Origin: Pirellulales bacterium
GTDB taxonomy: Bacteria > Planctomycetota > Planctomycetia > Pirellulales > JALHPA01
DNA length: 64,000 nucleotides
Direction of reading: 5' to 3'
Assembly (NCBI GenBank): GCA_033762255.1
Contig: JANRLT010000027.1
Span: forward strand, 1-64,000
In this document: positions 8,739 through 17,372 of the stretch, piece by piece
Layout of the letters: every line of letters starts with the position of its first letter
How positions within the stretch are numbered: the first letter of the stretch is position 1
Made by a program: the position numbers and the translations under genes
The notes under the pieces: model-generated
Seen by the model: only the letters and a program-made list of their open reading frames with translations
Database searches by the model: none
Told to the model about the DNA's origin: nothing

Positions 8739-8789
8739 GGGAGGAATGGAGTCTGGAGAAATGGAGTTTGGAGGATTAAATTTTTCCAC
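8739..8789 (-). repeat. 7-bp-period pyrimidine tract before the yjbQ start
   Basis: Read in the gene's direction, this tract is a G-poor run of units like CCTCCAA, ACTCCAT, TTCTCCA and GACTCCA. It ends directly at the ATG and is preceded by an AT block (AAAAATTTAAT). It has the same design as the tracts before lptE, ybeY and rsgA. Confidence 0.55.
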
Positions 8790-8852
8790 GCGTGGTCTGA
8801 GGCTATTTTTTTTAGGGGCGATTTATTAATAAGTGGGATTCGTGCTTCATTT

Positions 8853-9740
8853 TTAGTGTTTCATCAGGGATTGATACAGCAAGAGCGCCGCACGGACCTC
8901 CGTCACGTCATGCACGCGAATGATTTGCACGCCCGCCGCGGCCAGCGCGCAAGCCACGCCGATTGTTCCTCCCAACACTTGCTCAAGGCTAACCAAGGAG
9001 GCGTCCGCGGGCAATCCCCGAACAGCCCTATCCTGGCGGATGGCCTTGCTAATAAATCCCTTCCGCGAGTGCCCCACCAAGAGGGGACAACCCAGTTCAT
9101 GAAAACGGCTCATGTTTTGCAGGAGGGTCATGTTGTGGCCATGCGTTTTTCCAAAGCCGATTCCCGGATCCAGGCAGATTCGCTGCCAGGCGACGCCCGC
9201 GGCCAACAGCTCGTCCCGCCGCTGCCGCAAATAGTCGTGAATTTCGGCCGTGACATCCATATATTGGGGGTCGTCTTGCATAGTGGCGGGCGTGCCGCGC
9301 ATGTGCATGGCGCAGACGCCAACGCTGGTTGCCACCGCCAGGGGGAGCATGTCCGGATCCCCCGCCAAGCCCGTGACATCGTTAATGATTTCCACGCCTT
9401 GGTCGATTGCCGCCCGGGCGACTAGGGCTTTGCTGGTATCGATGGAAAGGGGGACCGTCACGCGGTCGCGCAATTCCCGCAGCACGGGCAGCACGCGGGA
9501 CAGTTCCTCGGCGGCGGTGACAGGCGTGGCGGCGGGACGGGTGCTTTCACCCCCAATGTCCAGGATGTCCGCTCCGGCGGCGACTAAGCCTAGCGCGTGC
9601 TCGACCGCGTGTGTGGCATCCACATACCGGCCCCCGTCGGAAAAACTGTCGGGCGTGACATTGACGATCCCCATGACCAGCGGACCAGCGGTCAAATCCA
9701 ACGTGCGGGTACGCAAACGCCAATGCGTGGCGGCAAGCAT
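8853..9740 (-). CDS. folP: dihydropteroate synthase
   Basis: Condenses p-aminobenzoate with hydroxymethyl-dihydropterin pyrophosphate to make dihydropteroate in folate synthesis; this is the sulfonamide target. It is a TIM-barrel protein of 295 residues. Signatures: MGIVNVTPDSFSDGG near residue 25, DIGGESTRP, SIDTSKALVA, NDVTGLAGD, and DPGIGFGKTHGHN with GHSRKGFI for pterin and phosphate binding. The ATG at 9740 is preferred over an in-frame TTG three codons upstream. The neighbours on the same strand (yjbQ-like and LigD-like) are 115 bp downstream. No other folate gene is in the window. Confidence 0.96.
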   Translation of the reverse strand: MLAATHWRLRTRTLDLTAGPLVMGIVNVTPDSFSDGGRYVDATHAVEHALGLVAAGADILDIGGESTRPAATPVTAAEELSRVLPVLRELRDRVTVPLSIDTSKALVARAAIDQGVEIINDVTGLAGDPDMLPLAVATSVGVCAMHMRGTPATMQDDPQYMDVTAEIHDYLRQRRDELLAAGVAWQRICLDPGIGFGKTHGHNMTLLQNMSRFHELGCPLLVGHSRKGFISKAIRQDRAVRGLPADASLVSLEQVLGGTIGVACALAAAGVQIIRVHDVTEVRAALLLYQSLMKH

Positions 9741-9888
9741 GGAAATCAATAAAGAACTAAAAAATGTTTATCCACGAATCGCGGATAGGTTGTTCACTAT
9801 TCCCTTAGTATAGCAATTAACAATTTTTGATGACATGACCGCCTGGTGTAAAGTCAATAACTTTGATTACTTTATTATCAAATGATCC

Positions 9889-10419
9889 TTACCACTCTCG
9901 CTCCATCAATCCCGTGATCCGGGCGGCCAGGCTGTCGATGACGGCTTGTTGGGTGGTGGCGATCGAGCGGCCATATTCGGGAATTAGTTCCGCGCTTTGG
10001 CCCAGATCGACTAAATCGGCGGGCAGGGGAATTGTTTGCTCGCGCAGGACTTCTCCCCGGCGATTCACCCAAGTGACCAGCACTTGAAAGTTGACTTCAG
10101 TTTCGCGGGCGTCGCCAAAGAGGTTATTGACCACCAGTCGTTTGGTTTCGTTGACAATTCGGCCCTGCAGGATGCTATCGGCGTTGGGATCGTTGACCAC
10201 TTTATAAGGAGTATTGGTTTCGATTTGCTTGCAGACCTCCTCGGTCAACCGTTCGCCCAAATAACGGCGAAAGCTGTCGGATTCGAACATTGGCACATAG
10301 ACGGTTTGGACGTCGGCGGGAAAGAGCGACGACTGGCCAAAGCGATACGTGGCGCAACCGCACGCTAGCCCGCAGCAGGCAAATAGGATCGCAAATAGGG
10401 CAATCCGCGTGGCGGGCAT
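9889..10419 (-). CDS. lptE: LPS-assembly lipoprotein LptE-like
   Basis: A 176-residue predicted lipoprotein. The hydrophobic signal ends at a Cys near residue 22 (LACGCATYRFG). The following residues (TVYVPMFESDSFRRYLGERLTEEVCKQI, SILQGRIV, and a C-terminal helix starting ATTQQAVIDSLAARI) match the LptE family, which plugs the LptD pore and helps place LPS in the outer membrane. The ATG at 10419 is chosen because it gives a clean lipoprotein signal. The open codons upstream are a 7-bp repeat tract. It lies 100 bp downstream of a BamD-like lipoprotein gene, so two outer-membrane assembly factors are adjacent. Confidence 0.78.
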   Translation of the reverse strand: MPATRIALFAILFACCGLACGCATYRFGQSSLFPADVQTVYVPMFESDSFRRYLGERLTEEVCKQIETNTPYKVVNDPNADSILQGRIVNETKRLVVNNLFGDARETEVNFQVLVTWVNRRGEVLREQTIPLPADLVDLGQSAELIPEYGRSIATTQQAVIDSLAARITGLMEREW

Positions 10420-10518
10420 GGGGGTGGGATTGGGAGAAGTGGAGTTTGGAGTAATGGAGGAGTGGAGAAATACTCTTTCCATTCTTAATTTTTCATTCTT
10501 AATTCTTCATTGACTCGC
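10420..10518 (-). repeat. AT block plus 7-bp-period TCC tract before lptE
   Basis: Read leftward, this is an AT block (GAATTAAGAATGAAAAATT, 14-bp repeats) followed by a G-poor tract of units such as CACTCCT, CCATTAC, TCCAAAC and TCCACTT that runs up to the lptE ATG. It fills the whole spacer between the BamD-like gene and lptE. Confidence 0.6.
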
Positions 10519-11862
10519 TCACCGCGGTCGCTGGCCCGCCTTGCCGCTGGGGGGGCCGAATACATAATCCAAAAACCCAAACCGGTCCGGTGGATTGTCC
10601 GGCAATCCCTCGATCGCCGCCAGCCGTTCCTGCGCCTTGGCCGCGGCGGGCGAGGCGGCAAAATCCTTGAGTATCTTTTGATAGTAAAACCGCGCCGCGC
10701 GGTAATACTGCCCTTCTTCATACTTCTGCGCGATATTCCAGTCGCGCAGCGCTTTTTGGGCGATGGCCTCGGCCCGCACCCGCAATAAATTATCGCGCTC
10801 ATCCCGGGTTTCTTCGGGAAAATTCACAAGGGTCTGCTCCGCCAGCTCATCCGCCTCTAGCAGGGATTTAATGTCATAATCCGGTCCCTGATAAAGCTTC
10901 AACTTGCATTGCAGGCCCAGCAGATGTGCGTTGAGCTGATGCTCGCTTTTGGGGTAATCGGTCCGCAGGACGCCATACAGGTGGTCGGCCTCGTCAAATT
11001 TCCCATTGACAAAGTGGGCGTTGGCCGCGGCCATGACGGCGTCATCGGCCAGGACGCCGCGGGGGTCGTTCAGGCGGATGTTTTCGTAGACGCGAATGGC
11101 GTTGCCGTAGGTGTCAAACCAGGGGCGGGATTTGTCCGTGACGTTAATCATGTATTCCGACACGGGATTGGCCTGCGAAGTCTCTTGCCAAAAGCGGGCG
11201 ATGCTAAACTGCCGCTGGACGGCCTTGTCCAGGTAACGGGAGTTCGTGAATTTTTCCAATAAATTCTGGTATTTGTCCTCGGCGGCGACATATTGGTCGC
11301 TAAAAAAGCAGGACTCGGCCTGCATGAATAAGGCGTCTTCCTCCAGGGCCGATTCGGGCCAGCGATCGGCGGCGATGGCAAATTTGGCCGCCGCCTCCTT
11401 AAACTTGGCATGGGCTCCCGACGCGTTGTTTTGCTTGAGCAATTCCGTGGCTTGGTCAAACAGGGCCAGACCCTCGTCATAGGCGGGCTTGGCGACTTTA
11501 AAATCCGGACCACGCCCCATGGCCTTTTTAAAGGTTTTACCTAAATTTTGGGCGTTAAAGCGCTCCCACCCCTCGGCTTCCGGCGGGCGTATTTCGGAAC
11601 TGATCACCTGGGAATCGGAATTCTCATTGTAGGCGGCGGGCTGCACCGCCGTGTCGCGCGACAGCGTCTGGCCGCGTTGCCGGGCAACTGCCGCTTGGGC
11701 CGCTTGCTGAGCGGCGTTTTCTGCCGCGCGATCCTTGGCCGCTTGCTGCGCAAAAGGGTCAACCGGGGGTTTGCGCCAACTGGCGCAGCCCCCCGCTATC
11801 AGCGGCAATACCAGCCCATAAAGCAGCGCTCCCACCCAAGCTGGCGGGGAGACTGTTGTCAT
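10519..11862 (-). CDS. BamD-like / tetratricopeptide outer-membrane lipoprotein
   Basis: A 447-residue predicted lipoprotein. The signal ends LIAGGC with the lipid Cys near residue 26, followed by an Ala/Gln-rich coiled stretch (about 35-70). Several helical TPR-type repeats follow (FKEAAAKFAIAADRWPES, YQNLLEKFTNSRYLDKA, YGVLRTDYPKSEHQLNAHL, YYQKILKDFAASPAAAKA). This spacing resembles BamD/YfiO, the scaffold of the beta-barrel assembly machine, though the protein is longer than BamD. The ATG at 11862 has AAGGAAC nearby as a Shine-Dalgarno; an in-frame GTG lies seven codons upstream. Its neighbour lptE supports an envelope role. It could be a different TPR lipoprotein. Confidence 0.7.
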   Translation of the reverse strand: MTTVSPPAWVGALLYGLVLPLIAGGCASWRKPPVDPFAQQAAKDRAAENAAQQAAQAAVARQRGQTLSRDTAVQPAAYNENSDSQVISSEIRPPEAEGWERFNAQNLGKTFKKAMGRGPDFKVAKPAYDEGLALFDQATELLKQNNASGAHAKFKEAAAKFAIAADRWPESALEEDALFMQAESCFFSDQYVAAEDKYQNLLEKFTNSRYLDKAVQRQFSIARFWQETSQANPVSEYMINVTDKSRPWFDTYGNAIRVYENIRLNDPRGVLADDAVMAAANAHFVNGKFDEADHLYGVLRTDYPKSEHQLNAHLLGLQCKLKLYQGPDYDIKSLLEADELAEQTLVNFPEETRDERDNLLRVRAEAIAQKALRDWNIAQKYEEGQYYRAARFYYQKILKDFAASPAAAKAQERLAAIEGLPDNPPDRFGFLDYVFGPPSGKAGQRPR

Positions 11863-11918
11863 GTTGCTGTTCCTTTGGCTCACATCGCCCCCCTTGGGCC
11901 TGTTGTAGTATTTCGTAA

Positions 11919-12096
11919 CGGGCTAACGGCCCGACCTAGCCCAGCCTAGGGCAAGCGCAGCGTCGCCCTAGGATTAGAAAAAAACAAAATAGGCAAGGCC
12001 AAAGGCCCGATTCATCTTCAATTTCCCACAAACATTCTCACTTATATTCCATGGATGACATACTCACCGGTTTACGGGATAAAGCCCGTACCACAT
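11919..12096 (+). repeat. multi-hairpin intergenic repeat, copy 1
   Basis: One of four copies in the window (others at 21460, 38662 and 50462). It has three inverted-repeat modules in order: CGGGCTAACGGCCCG, CCTAGGGC...GCCCTAGG (12-nt loop AAGCGCAGCGTC), and ACGGGATAAAGCCCGTACC before CACAT. Between them is AAGGCCAAAGGCCCGATTCA. It sits between the BamD-like gene and the 3' end of recO. Confidence 0.8.
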
Positions 12097-12116
12097 CCTG
12101 TCAATCCCGTGGGTTC

Positions 12117-12899
12117 TCAATGAGTCAATCCGCCCAAGTACGCATGCACGCGGGGCCGTTCGCCCAGGATTTGCCACAAAGTCTGGTTAATCACGCCCCG
12201 CACTTCGCCCCACTGTTCCGCCGGAATGGTCCAATCCCGCCAATCTTCGCTGGCGCCGATCCGGTCGGGATCGGTGCTGGCGGCAAATTCCGCCAGCGTC
12301 CCGGGCACGCCCAGAGCCACCGAAATCAACTGCCGCTGGCCGATTCGGCATTCCGCGCACAACATGCCTCCTGCCGCCACGCCATAGGTTAGCCTGGACT
12401 GGGGAGGCAAAGGGTTGCCGCATTCGGCGCACTGATCCAACGTGGGCAACTGCCCTAATTCCCGCAACAAGGCCAATTCCCACCGCAACACCCAGGCCGC
12501 GGGCAGTCCGCGCGGATGTCGGGCTAGTGTGGCCAGGGTTTCCACACTGGTGTCAAACAGTCGCGGGTGGGGGTCGTATTCGTCGGTCAATCGGTCCAAC
12601 ATTTCGGCGATATAGTAACCGGCATACAAGCGGGACAGGTCCCGCCCGGGGGGGCGAAAACGGCGCTCTAGCTTGGCCTCGGTTAATAAGTCCAAATTGC
12701 CGGACGATTTGCGGAGGAACACTACGCGACAAAGGGCCAGTAGGTCAAGAGCGGATTCAAACGGTCCCTTGGGTCGGCGTGCTCCCTTGGCCAGGGTGGA
12801 AATCTTGCCAAATTCCCGCGTTAGCAGCGTGACCACGCCGCTGGATTCGCTAAAATCCACAAACCGCAGCACCAGGGCTTGGTCTTTTTCGGCGGACAT
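12117..12899 (-). CDS. recO: DNA repair protein RecO
   Basis: Helps load RecA on gapped DNA together with RecF and RecR. It has an N-terminal OB fold (MSAEKDQALVLRFVDFSESSG... LTLLTREFGK-type strand pattern), then a helical domain and a zinc ribbon with CAECG and CAECR (about residues 155-185). At 260 residues it is the normal length. The ATG start at 12899 is supported by the conserved opening. It is the last gene of the phoH-pgpH-ybeY-corC-recO run and starts 69 bp after the corC-like gene across an AT-rich repeat. In many bacteria recO lies in this same neighbourhood (ybeY-era-recO). Confidence 0.93.
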   Translation of the reverse strand: MSAEKDQALVLRFVDFSESSGVVTLLTREFGKISTLAKGARRPKGPFESALDLLALCRVVFLRKSSGNLDLLTEAKLERRFRPPGRDLSRLYAGYYIAEMLDRLTDEYDPHPRLFDTSVETLATLARHPRGLPAAWVLRWELALLRELGQLPTLDQCAECGNPLPPQSRLTYGVAAGGMLCAECRIGQRQLISVALGVPGTLAEFAASTDPDRIGASEDWRDWTIPAEQWGEVRGVINQTLWQILGERPRVHAYLGGLTH

Positions 12900-12950
12900 G
12901 GCGGGAAATACAAATTAAGAATTAAAAATTTACAATTAAAAATTGAGCCG
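12900..12950 (-). repeat. AT-rich repeat block before recO
   Basis: The spacer between the corC-like gene and recO is filled with near-7-bp AT units (AATTAAGAATTAAAAATT, then CAATTAAAAATT). The CAC-type tract seen at the related sites is missing here. Confidence 0.45.
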
Positions 12951-12968
12951 GCATGCTAGCGGGTGCCA

Positions 12969-14384
12969 TCATTCCGCGATTTTTTCGGACGGCGGATCTT
13001 TGCTAGCGGTTGCTTGTGGGACAGGCGCGGATTCGTCCGGCTTGATCAGCTCGATCAGCAGTCGGTCCAGGCGGCGGCGGTTGCCATCCAGCACCTTGAT
13101 CCGCATATTAGGTTTTTCCAAAATCTCTCCCACTGCGGGGATTCGTCCCAATTCGTGAAACACGTATCCGCCAATTGTTTCAAAGGACTCATCCTCGGGC
13201 AAATCCAGTTGTAGGCGGGAATTAAGATCTTCCAAGCGAACGCGGGCCAGGGCCTCAAACGTGGTGTCATCCAGTTGCTTGATGCCGTCCACCAGGGCGT
13301 CGTCATGCTCGTCGGCGATTTCGCCCACGATTTCCTCCAGCACATCCTCGATCGTGACCAGCCCCGAAACGCCGCCATATTCGTCCAATACAATCGCCAA
13401 ATGCGTCCTTCCCCGTTGAAATTCCTGCAGCATTTCGTTGACGGGCTTGGTCTCGGGAACAAAAAACGGCCGTCGCAAGAGTGCTCGCAGGCTGCGGCGG
13501 GCCTGTTGGGGCCGGGCCAGCTCCCCCAGCACATCCTTTAAATGCAGGATCCCCACGATTTCATCGCGGGATTTGCCGTGGACCGGCAGGCGGGTATGCC
13601 CATGCTCGCTGGCAAACCGCAGGACGGCGTCCCAGCCCAGGTCGGCGGCCATGCTGACCATGTCTATTCGGGGAGTCATGATTTGCGCGACGGTGACCTG
13701 ATTAAGCTCCATGACGCTTTCAATCATTTCGCGTTCGTCATTCTCGATCAGTCCCTCGCGCTGGCCGGCATTGACGATTGAGCGAATTTCTTCCTCCAGG
13801 TCTTCTTCCGCCTCGTCTTGGTGCGTGGCGGCGGGCTGCGTGGCCAGCGAATTGCGGGCCGAAACCTGCCACTGCGTCAAGGGAGCCAATAGCAGGTGCC
13901 ATAACCGCCAATAGGGCCACGTGGCCAGCAGGAGCCGTTCACCATGCCAAAAACTAATCATGTACGGCACAAACACGCCAAATAACCAAGAGAGCGCCAG
14001 GCCGATGACCAATGTCCATCCCCAGGCTGGTCCTGGTACCAAAGCTGTCGGGCTGGATTCTTTCACTGTCAAGGATGCGGTCGGTGTCGAGGTTGCTGGT
14101 GATGATGCCGCCGTTGTGTCGGACAGGGGACTGTGCAACTCGCGCGCCAGGGCATACGGAAAGAGCAGCGCCGCCGCCACCAGCGACGCCAGCGCAATCA
14201 GCCGAATCGTGCCGTCCACCTCATCCACGGTCTGCCGTAGACGTTCGGCCTGGTCGGGGGGCATTTTTTGCCGCGACAGCTCTAATAAGCGACTAAGCGA
14301 ACCTTCGGACGTGACATAAACCATGGTGCGCGCCAGCACCCCATGCAAGGCGCACCCCAGCGCCAACCAACCGCAGACGTTCAT
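12969..14384 (-). CDS. CorC/HlyC-type CBS-domain membrane protein
   Basis: A 471-residue protein with a membrane-embedded N-terminal half. Three or four hydrophobic segments lie within residues 1-170, with a Ser/Thr/Pro-rich linker near 90-110. An acidic linker follows (DEAEEDLEEEIRSIVNAGQREGLI), then two CBS domains (IMTPRIDMVSMAAD; TKPVNEMLQEFQRGRTHLAIVLDEYGG) and a C-terminal transporter-associated (CorC_HlyC) domain. Proteins of this type are linked to magnesium or cobalt efflux and resistance. Its ATG abuts the ybeY stop codon (TAA directly followed by ATG), so translation is coupled. The same adjacency (ybeY-corC) is classic in bacteria. The exact ion is unknown. Confidence 0.88.
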   Translation of the reverse strand: MNVCGWLALGCALHGVLARTMVYVTSEGSLSRLLELSRQKMPPDQAERLRQTVDEVDGTIRLIALASLVAAALLFPYALARELHSPLSDTTAASSPATSTPTASLTVKESSPTALVPGPAWGWTLVIGLALSWLFGVFVPYMISFWHGERLLLATWPYWRLWHLLLAPLTQWQVSARNSLATQPAATHQDEAEEDLEEEIRSIVNAGQREGLIENDEREMIESVMELNQVTVAQIMTPRIDMVSMAADLGWDAVLRFASEHGHTRLPVHGKSRDEIVGILHLKDVLGELARPQQARRSLRALLRRPFFVPETKPVNEMLQEFQRGRTHLAIVLDEYGGVSGLVTIEDVLEEIVGEIADEHDDALVDGIKQLDDTTFEALARVRLEDLNSRLQLDLPEDESFETIGGYVFHELGRIPAVGEILEKPNMRIKVLDGNRRRLDRLLIELIKPDESAPVPQATASKDPPSEKIAE

Positions 14385-14894
14385 TTAGCGCTTCCTCCGT
14401 GCTGACGGGGATTTACCGGCTTGGGGGCGTTTTTGTCCCGCTCCACCCGCACGCTGGCCTCCCCCCGTTCCTTCAATCAGCCGCAAATAGTGTTCCTCCC
14501 GCGCTCGCATCGCCGCGGCAAAGCCGGGGTCATGGTCGTCATAGTCAAACAAGTGCAATAGCCCATGGATAACGTACAGCCGCAATTCATGCTGGGCGGA
14601 GGTGCCAAATTCCTCCGCTTGGCGCAGCGCGGTTTCGCTACTAATGACAATTTCGGCCTCCAGGCCGCGGGCCCCGTTTTCCAGGGGAAATGTGAGCACA
14701 TCCGTGGGATAATCATGGTTCAAATAGCGGAGATTCAGCGCCTGAATCGCCGCGTCATCCACGATCGCCACCGAGATTTTGGCCGCGCGGCAGCGTTCAC
14801 CGGCCAACACGGTCAGCACCAGGTTTTTTAGCGCTTGGCGGTCGATCGGCAGGGCGGTTTGCTGGTCGGCAATCTGTATCGCGTGGGGGGGCAT
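14385..14894 (-). CDS. ybeY: endoribonuclease YbeY (rRNA maturation)
   Basis: A zinc-dependent single-strand RNase needed for 16S rRNA 3'-end maturation and ribosome quality control. The signature HGLLHLFDYDDHD holds the three metal-binding His (HxxxHxxxxxH type). Upstream blocks LNLRYLNHDYPTDVLTFPLE are diagnostic. At 169 residues with an Arg/Lys-rich tail it is slightly longer than most. The ATG at 14894 is chosen; the 18 open codons upstream encode repeat-derived residues. It lies between pgpH and the corC-like gene, and its stop touches the next start. Regulation is presumably with the pgpH transcript. Confidence 0.94.
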   Translation of the reverse strand: MPPHAIQIADQQTALPIDRQALKNLVLTVLAGERCRAAKISVAIVDDAAIQALNLRYLNHDYPTDVLTFPLENGARGLEAEIVISSETALRQAEEFGTSAQHELRLYVIHGLLHLFDYDDHDPGFAAAMRAREEHYLRLIEGTGGGQRAGGAGQKRPQAGKSPSARRKR

Positions 14895-14965
14895 GGGGGC
14901 GGTGGATAGTGGATAGTGGTTAGTGAATCTCAAATTAATAATTTTCATTTTTTAATTCTTAATTG
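14895..14965 (-). repeat. AT block plus CAC-type 7-bp repeat before ybeY
   Basis: Read leftward: AATTAAGAATTAAAAAATG, AT-rich sequence, then units TAACCAC, TATCCAC, TATCCAC and CGCCCCC ending at the ybeY ATG. The 7-bp period is exact over four units. It fills the space between the pgpH stop and ybeY. Confidence 0.65.
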
Positions 14966-14972
14966 ATTGATC

Positions 14973-17246
14973 TCACGCCGTTCGCTGGTCCTGGTATTTG
15001 ACCCGGCCGTGGAATACCGCCGTCAGCGACTTGACCAAACTTTCTTCCACACTGGCGAGTTCCCGCAACGTCAGTCCGCATTCGTCAAACTGGCCATCCA
15101 AGAGCCGCTTCATCGCCAAGTCATGCACCAGCCCCTCCAGCCGCGCGGGGGTGGGATCCACCAGGGTGCGGCTGGCGCTTTCGGCCGCGTCGGCCAGCAT
15201 GAGGATGCCGATCTCCTTGGTCTGCGGCTTTGGCCCCGGATAGCGAAAGCTGCTTTCGTCCACGTCCGCGGCGTCGGGGTCGTTCTCGCTTTGCTGACTG
15301 GCCCGGCGAAAGAAAAACTCGACCAGCGTCGTGCCGTGATGCTGCTGGATAAAATCAATCACCGGCTGCGGCAGATGATGTTGCCGCGCCAAGTCCGCCC
15401 CATCCTTGACATGGGCGATAATCACCAGCGTGCTCATCGCGGGATTTAGCGTTTCGTGTTTGTTCCCCTCGCGCCCCTGATTTTCGACAAAGTACTGCGG
15501 CTTGATCATCTTGCCGATGTCATGAAAATACGCCCCCACCCGCACCAACAGTCCCCGGCAGCCGATCGCCTCGGCCGCGGCTTCGGCAATGGCCGCGACA
15601 TTGATCGAATGGTTGTACGTTCCCGGCGCGCGCTGGACCAACTGTTGCAATAACGGATGCGAAGGATCCCCCAGCTCGAGCAAGCTGAGGTCCGTCAGCA
15701 CGCTAAAGACTTGCTCGATAAATGGCAGCATGCCCGATACGATAAAGCAGGCAATCAGCGTGAACAGGGCGTTTTTTCCGCCGGTAATCAGCAGACCCAG
15801 CGACGGGGGCTGATGATTGAGCACGCCCACGCCAATGCTTGTAAAGAACGCGACCAACCCCGCCGCCGCGCCGACGTAAATAAGCTTTCGGCGGGTGCGA
15901 ATGCGGCCAAGGAGCAGGATAGACGTGGCCGCGGCGCTGGACAAAATAACATATTCCGGCAAGCCCTGCCCCAGGGTAAATGTAACAATCAAAGTCAGCG
16001 TGGCGGTCAGCAGCAGCGCTAATTCTTGGTGATAGGCGATGCCGACCGTCATGCCAAAGACGAGCAGCGGCACCATCTCGGCCCGCATGTCGTTCGTGGC
16101 GGCCAAATGACATAGACCCACCGCCACGATAAAGAGCGCCAACAACGTCACAAAGCGGCGAAAATCGGTCAAGAGGGACCGCTCGCGAAAGAAAATATAA
16201 AACCCGCTTAGCGTGTACAGCGCAAAAAACATGCCAAAGTTGGCCAGGCTGCGATACAGCTTTTGCTCCCATGTCAGGCTGTTAACCATGGCGGCATATT
16301 CTTCGCGCAGCAGTTGAAATTCCTCCGGACCGATCGGTTTGCCCCCCAGCGCCAAAGCCCGCTCTTGATCGTTGGCCTTGTACTGGCGATATACCGGGGG
16401 GACGTCCAAGGCGGCTTTTTCCTGGGCGGCGCGGGTGGCGGCGTCGTCATAGGTCAGGGTCCCCACGATTTGCGGGCCGAGCCAATGAAACAGCCGCTGG
16501 GCCGCTTCCGTCCCGATGGCCGGGCTTTCTTGCAGCCGTTTTAACAGTTTGTCGCGGGCCCGCTGCTGCAGCACCTCCGCCACGGTGACGACCTGCGGGA
16601 CATTGGGCGTCTTGAGGATGATTTCGTCCTGGCGGCTGGGGATTTTGGTCTTTTCGCTGGTTTCCAGGACGCCGTCGCGCTCTAGTTCGGCAAAGGCTTC
16701 TTGGATCGCCTTTTCAAATTCTTGAAACGATTTTTCGGGGACCAGTTTCTCGCGAAACCGGTTAAAGCTTTCCACCGCCTCTTGCGGCGTCGGGGTAGCC
16801 ATTTGCATTTCCGGCGGCAGGGAAAATTTTTCCCACAGTCCCTCGGGCAGCTTGTCAAAGGTCTCGGCCGTCGCAATCAACTGCAACAGGTTATTTAACT
16901 CTCCCCGGATTTGCGGAAACTTGGTGTTTTGATGTTGAAAGATCGCCGGCGTTTGCTTGCGGGCTTCTTCTCGTTGGCGATCGGTCGCGGGCTGGTCCAA
17001 CTGGCGAAAATCGACCCGCGGGATGATGTTGCGCAGGGGGACCTGCTCTGTCCGATAGGGAAACGGCGGTTTCCAGCCCCCCACCATCAACCACAAAATG
17101 ACCGCCCCCGCCAGACATAGCACAAACCGCAAGAGCACATCCCCGCGCTTGACATTGTCCAGCGTTTGCTCTATCAACCCCGGAGGCAGCTCAAACGAAC
17201 TGAGCCGGGAAGTGCGCGTTAATTTGCGTAAAGGGCCAGAGGACAT
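14973..17246 (-). CDS. pgpH: 7TM-HD phosphohydrolase, PgpH type
   Basis: A 757-residue membrane protein. It has an N-terminal helix, an extracellular 7TMR-HDED-type domain (about 65-320), then seven closely spaced membrane helices (about 330-510). The cytoplasmic HD domain has HSINVAAIAEAA, the metal-binding FHDIGKM, H-E (NKHETLNP) and IAHVKDG, and IQQHHGT. In Listeria and related bacteria PgpH degrades c-di-AMP. Whether this organism uses c-di-AMP cannot be seen here; the function is inferred from family and from the phoH-pgpH-ybeY gene order, which is conserved in many bacteria. It is read leftward after phoH. Confidence 0.9.
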   Translation of the reverse strand: MSSGPLRKLTRTSRLSSFELPPGLIEQTLDNVKRGDVLLRFVLCLAGAVILWLMVGGWKPPFPYRTEQVPLRNIIPRVDFRQLDQPATDRQREEARKQTPAIFQHQNTKFPQIRGELNNLLQLIATAETFDKLPEGLWEKFSLPPEMQMATPTPQEAVESFNRFREKLVPEKSFQEFEKAIQEAFAELERDGVLETSEKTKIPSRQDEIILKTPNVPQVVTVAEVLQQRARDKLLKRLQESPAIGTEAAQRLFHWLGPQIVGTLTYDDAATRAAQEKAALDVPPVYRQYKANDQERALALGGKPIGPEEFQLLREEYAAMVNSLTWEQKLYRSLANFGMFFALYTLSGFYIFFRERSLLTDFRRFVTLLALFIVAVGLCHLAATNDMRAEMVPLLVFGMTVGIAYHQELALLLTATLTLIVTFTLGQGLPEYVILSSAAATSILLLGRIRTRRKLIYVGAAAGLVAFFTSIGVGVLNHQPPSLGLLITGGKNALFTLIACFIVSGMLPFIEQVFSVLTDLSLLELGDPSHPLLQQLVQRAPGTYNHSINVAAIAEAAAEAIGCRGLLVRVGAYFHDIGKMIKPQYFVENQGREGNKHETLNPAMSTLVIIAHVKDGADLARQHHLPQPVIDFIQQHHGTTLVEFFFRRASQQSENDPDAADVDESSFRYPGPKPQTKEIGILMLADAAESASRTLVDPTPARLEGLVHDLAMKRLLDGQFDECGLTLRELASVEESLVKSLTAVFHGRVKYQDQRTA

Positions 17247-17372
17247 ACAACGTCATGAACAAAAAAGCCAAATGGGATCGCTGATCGTTTATCCGCGCTC
17301 GCCCAGCGGGCAGATCGTCGTCTTTTTCCTAAAAAATCGTAATTAGGACGCTCTTGTGGAAAAAAAGGGGCA

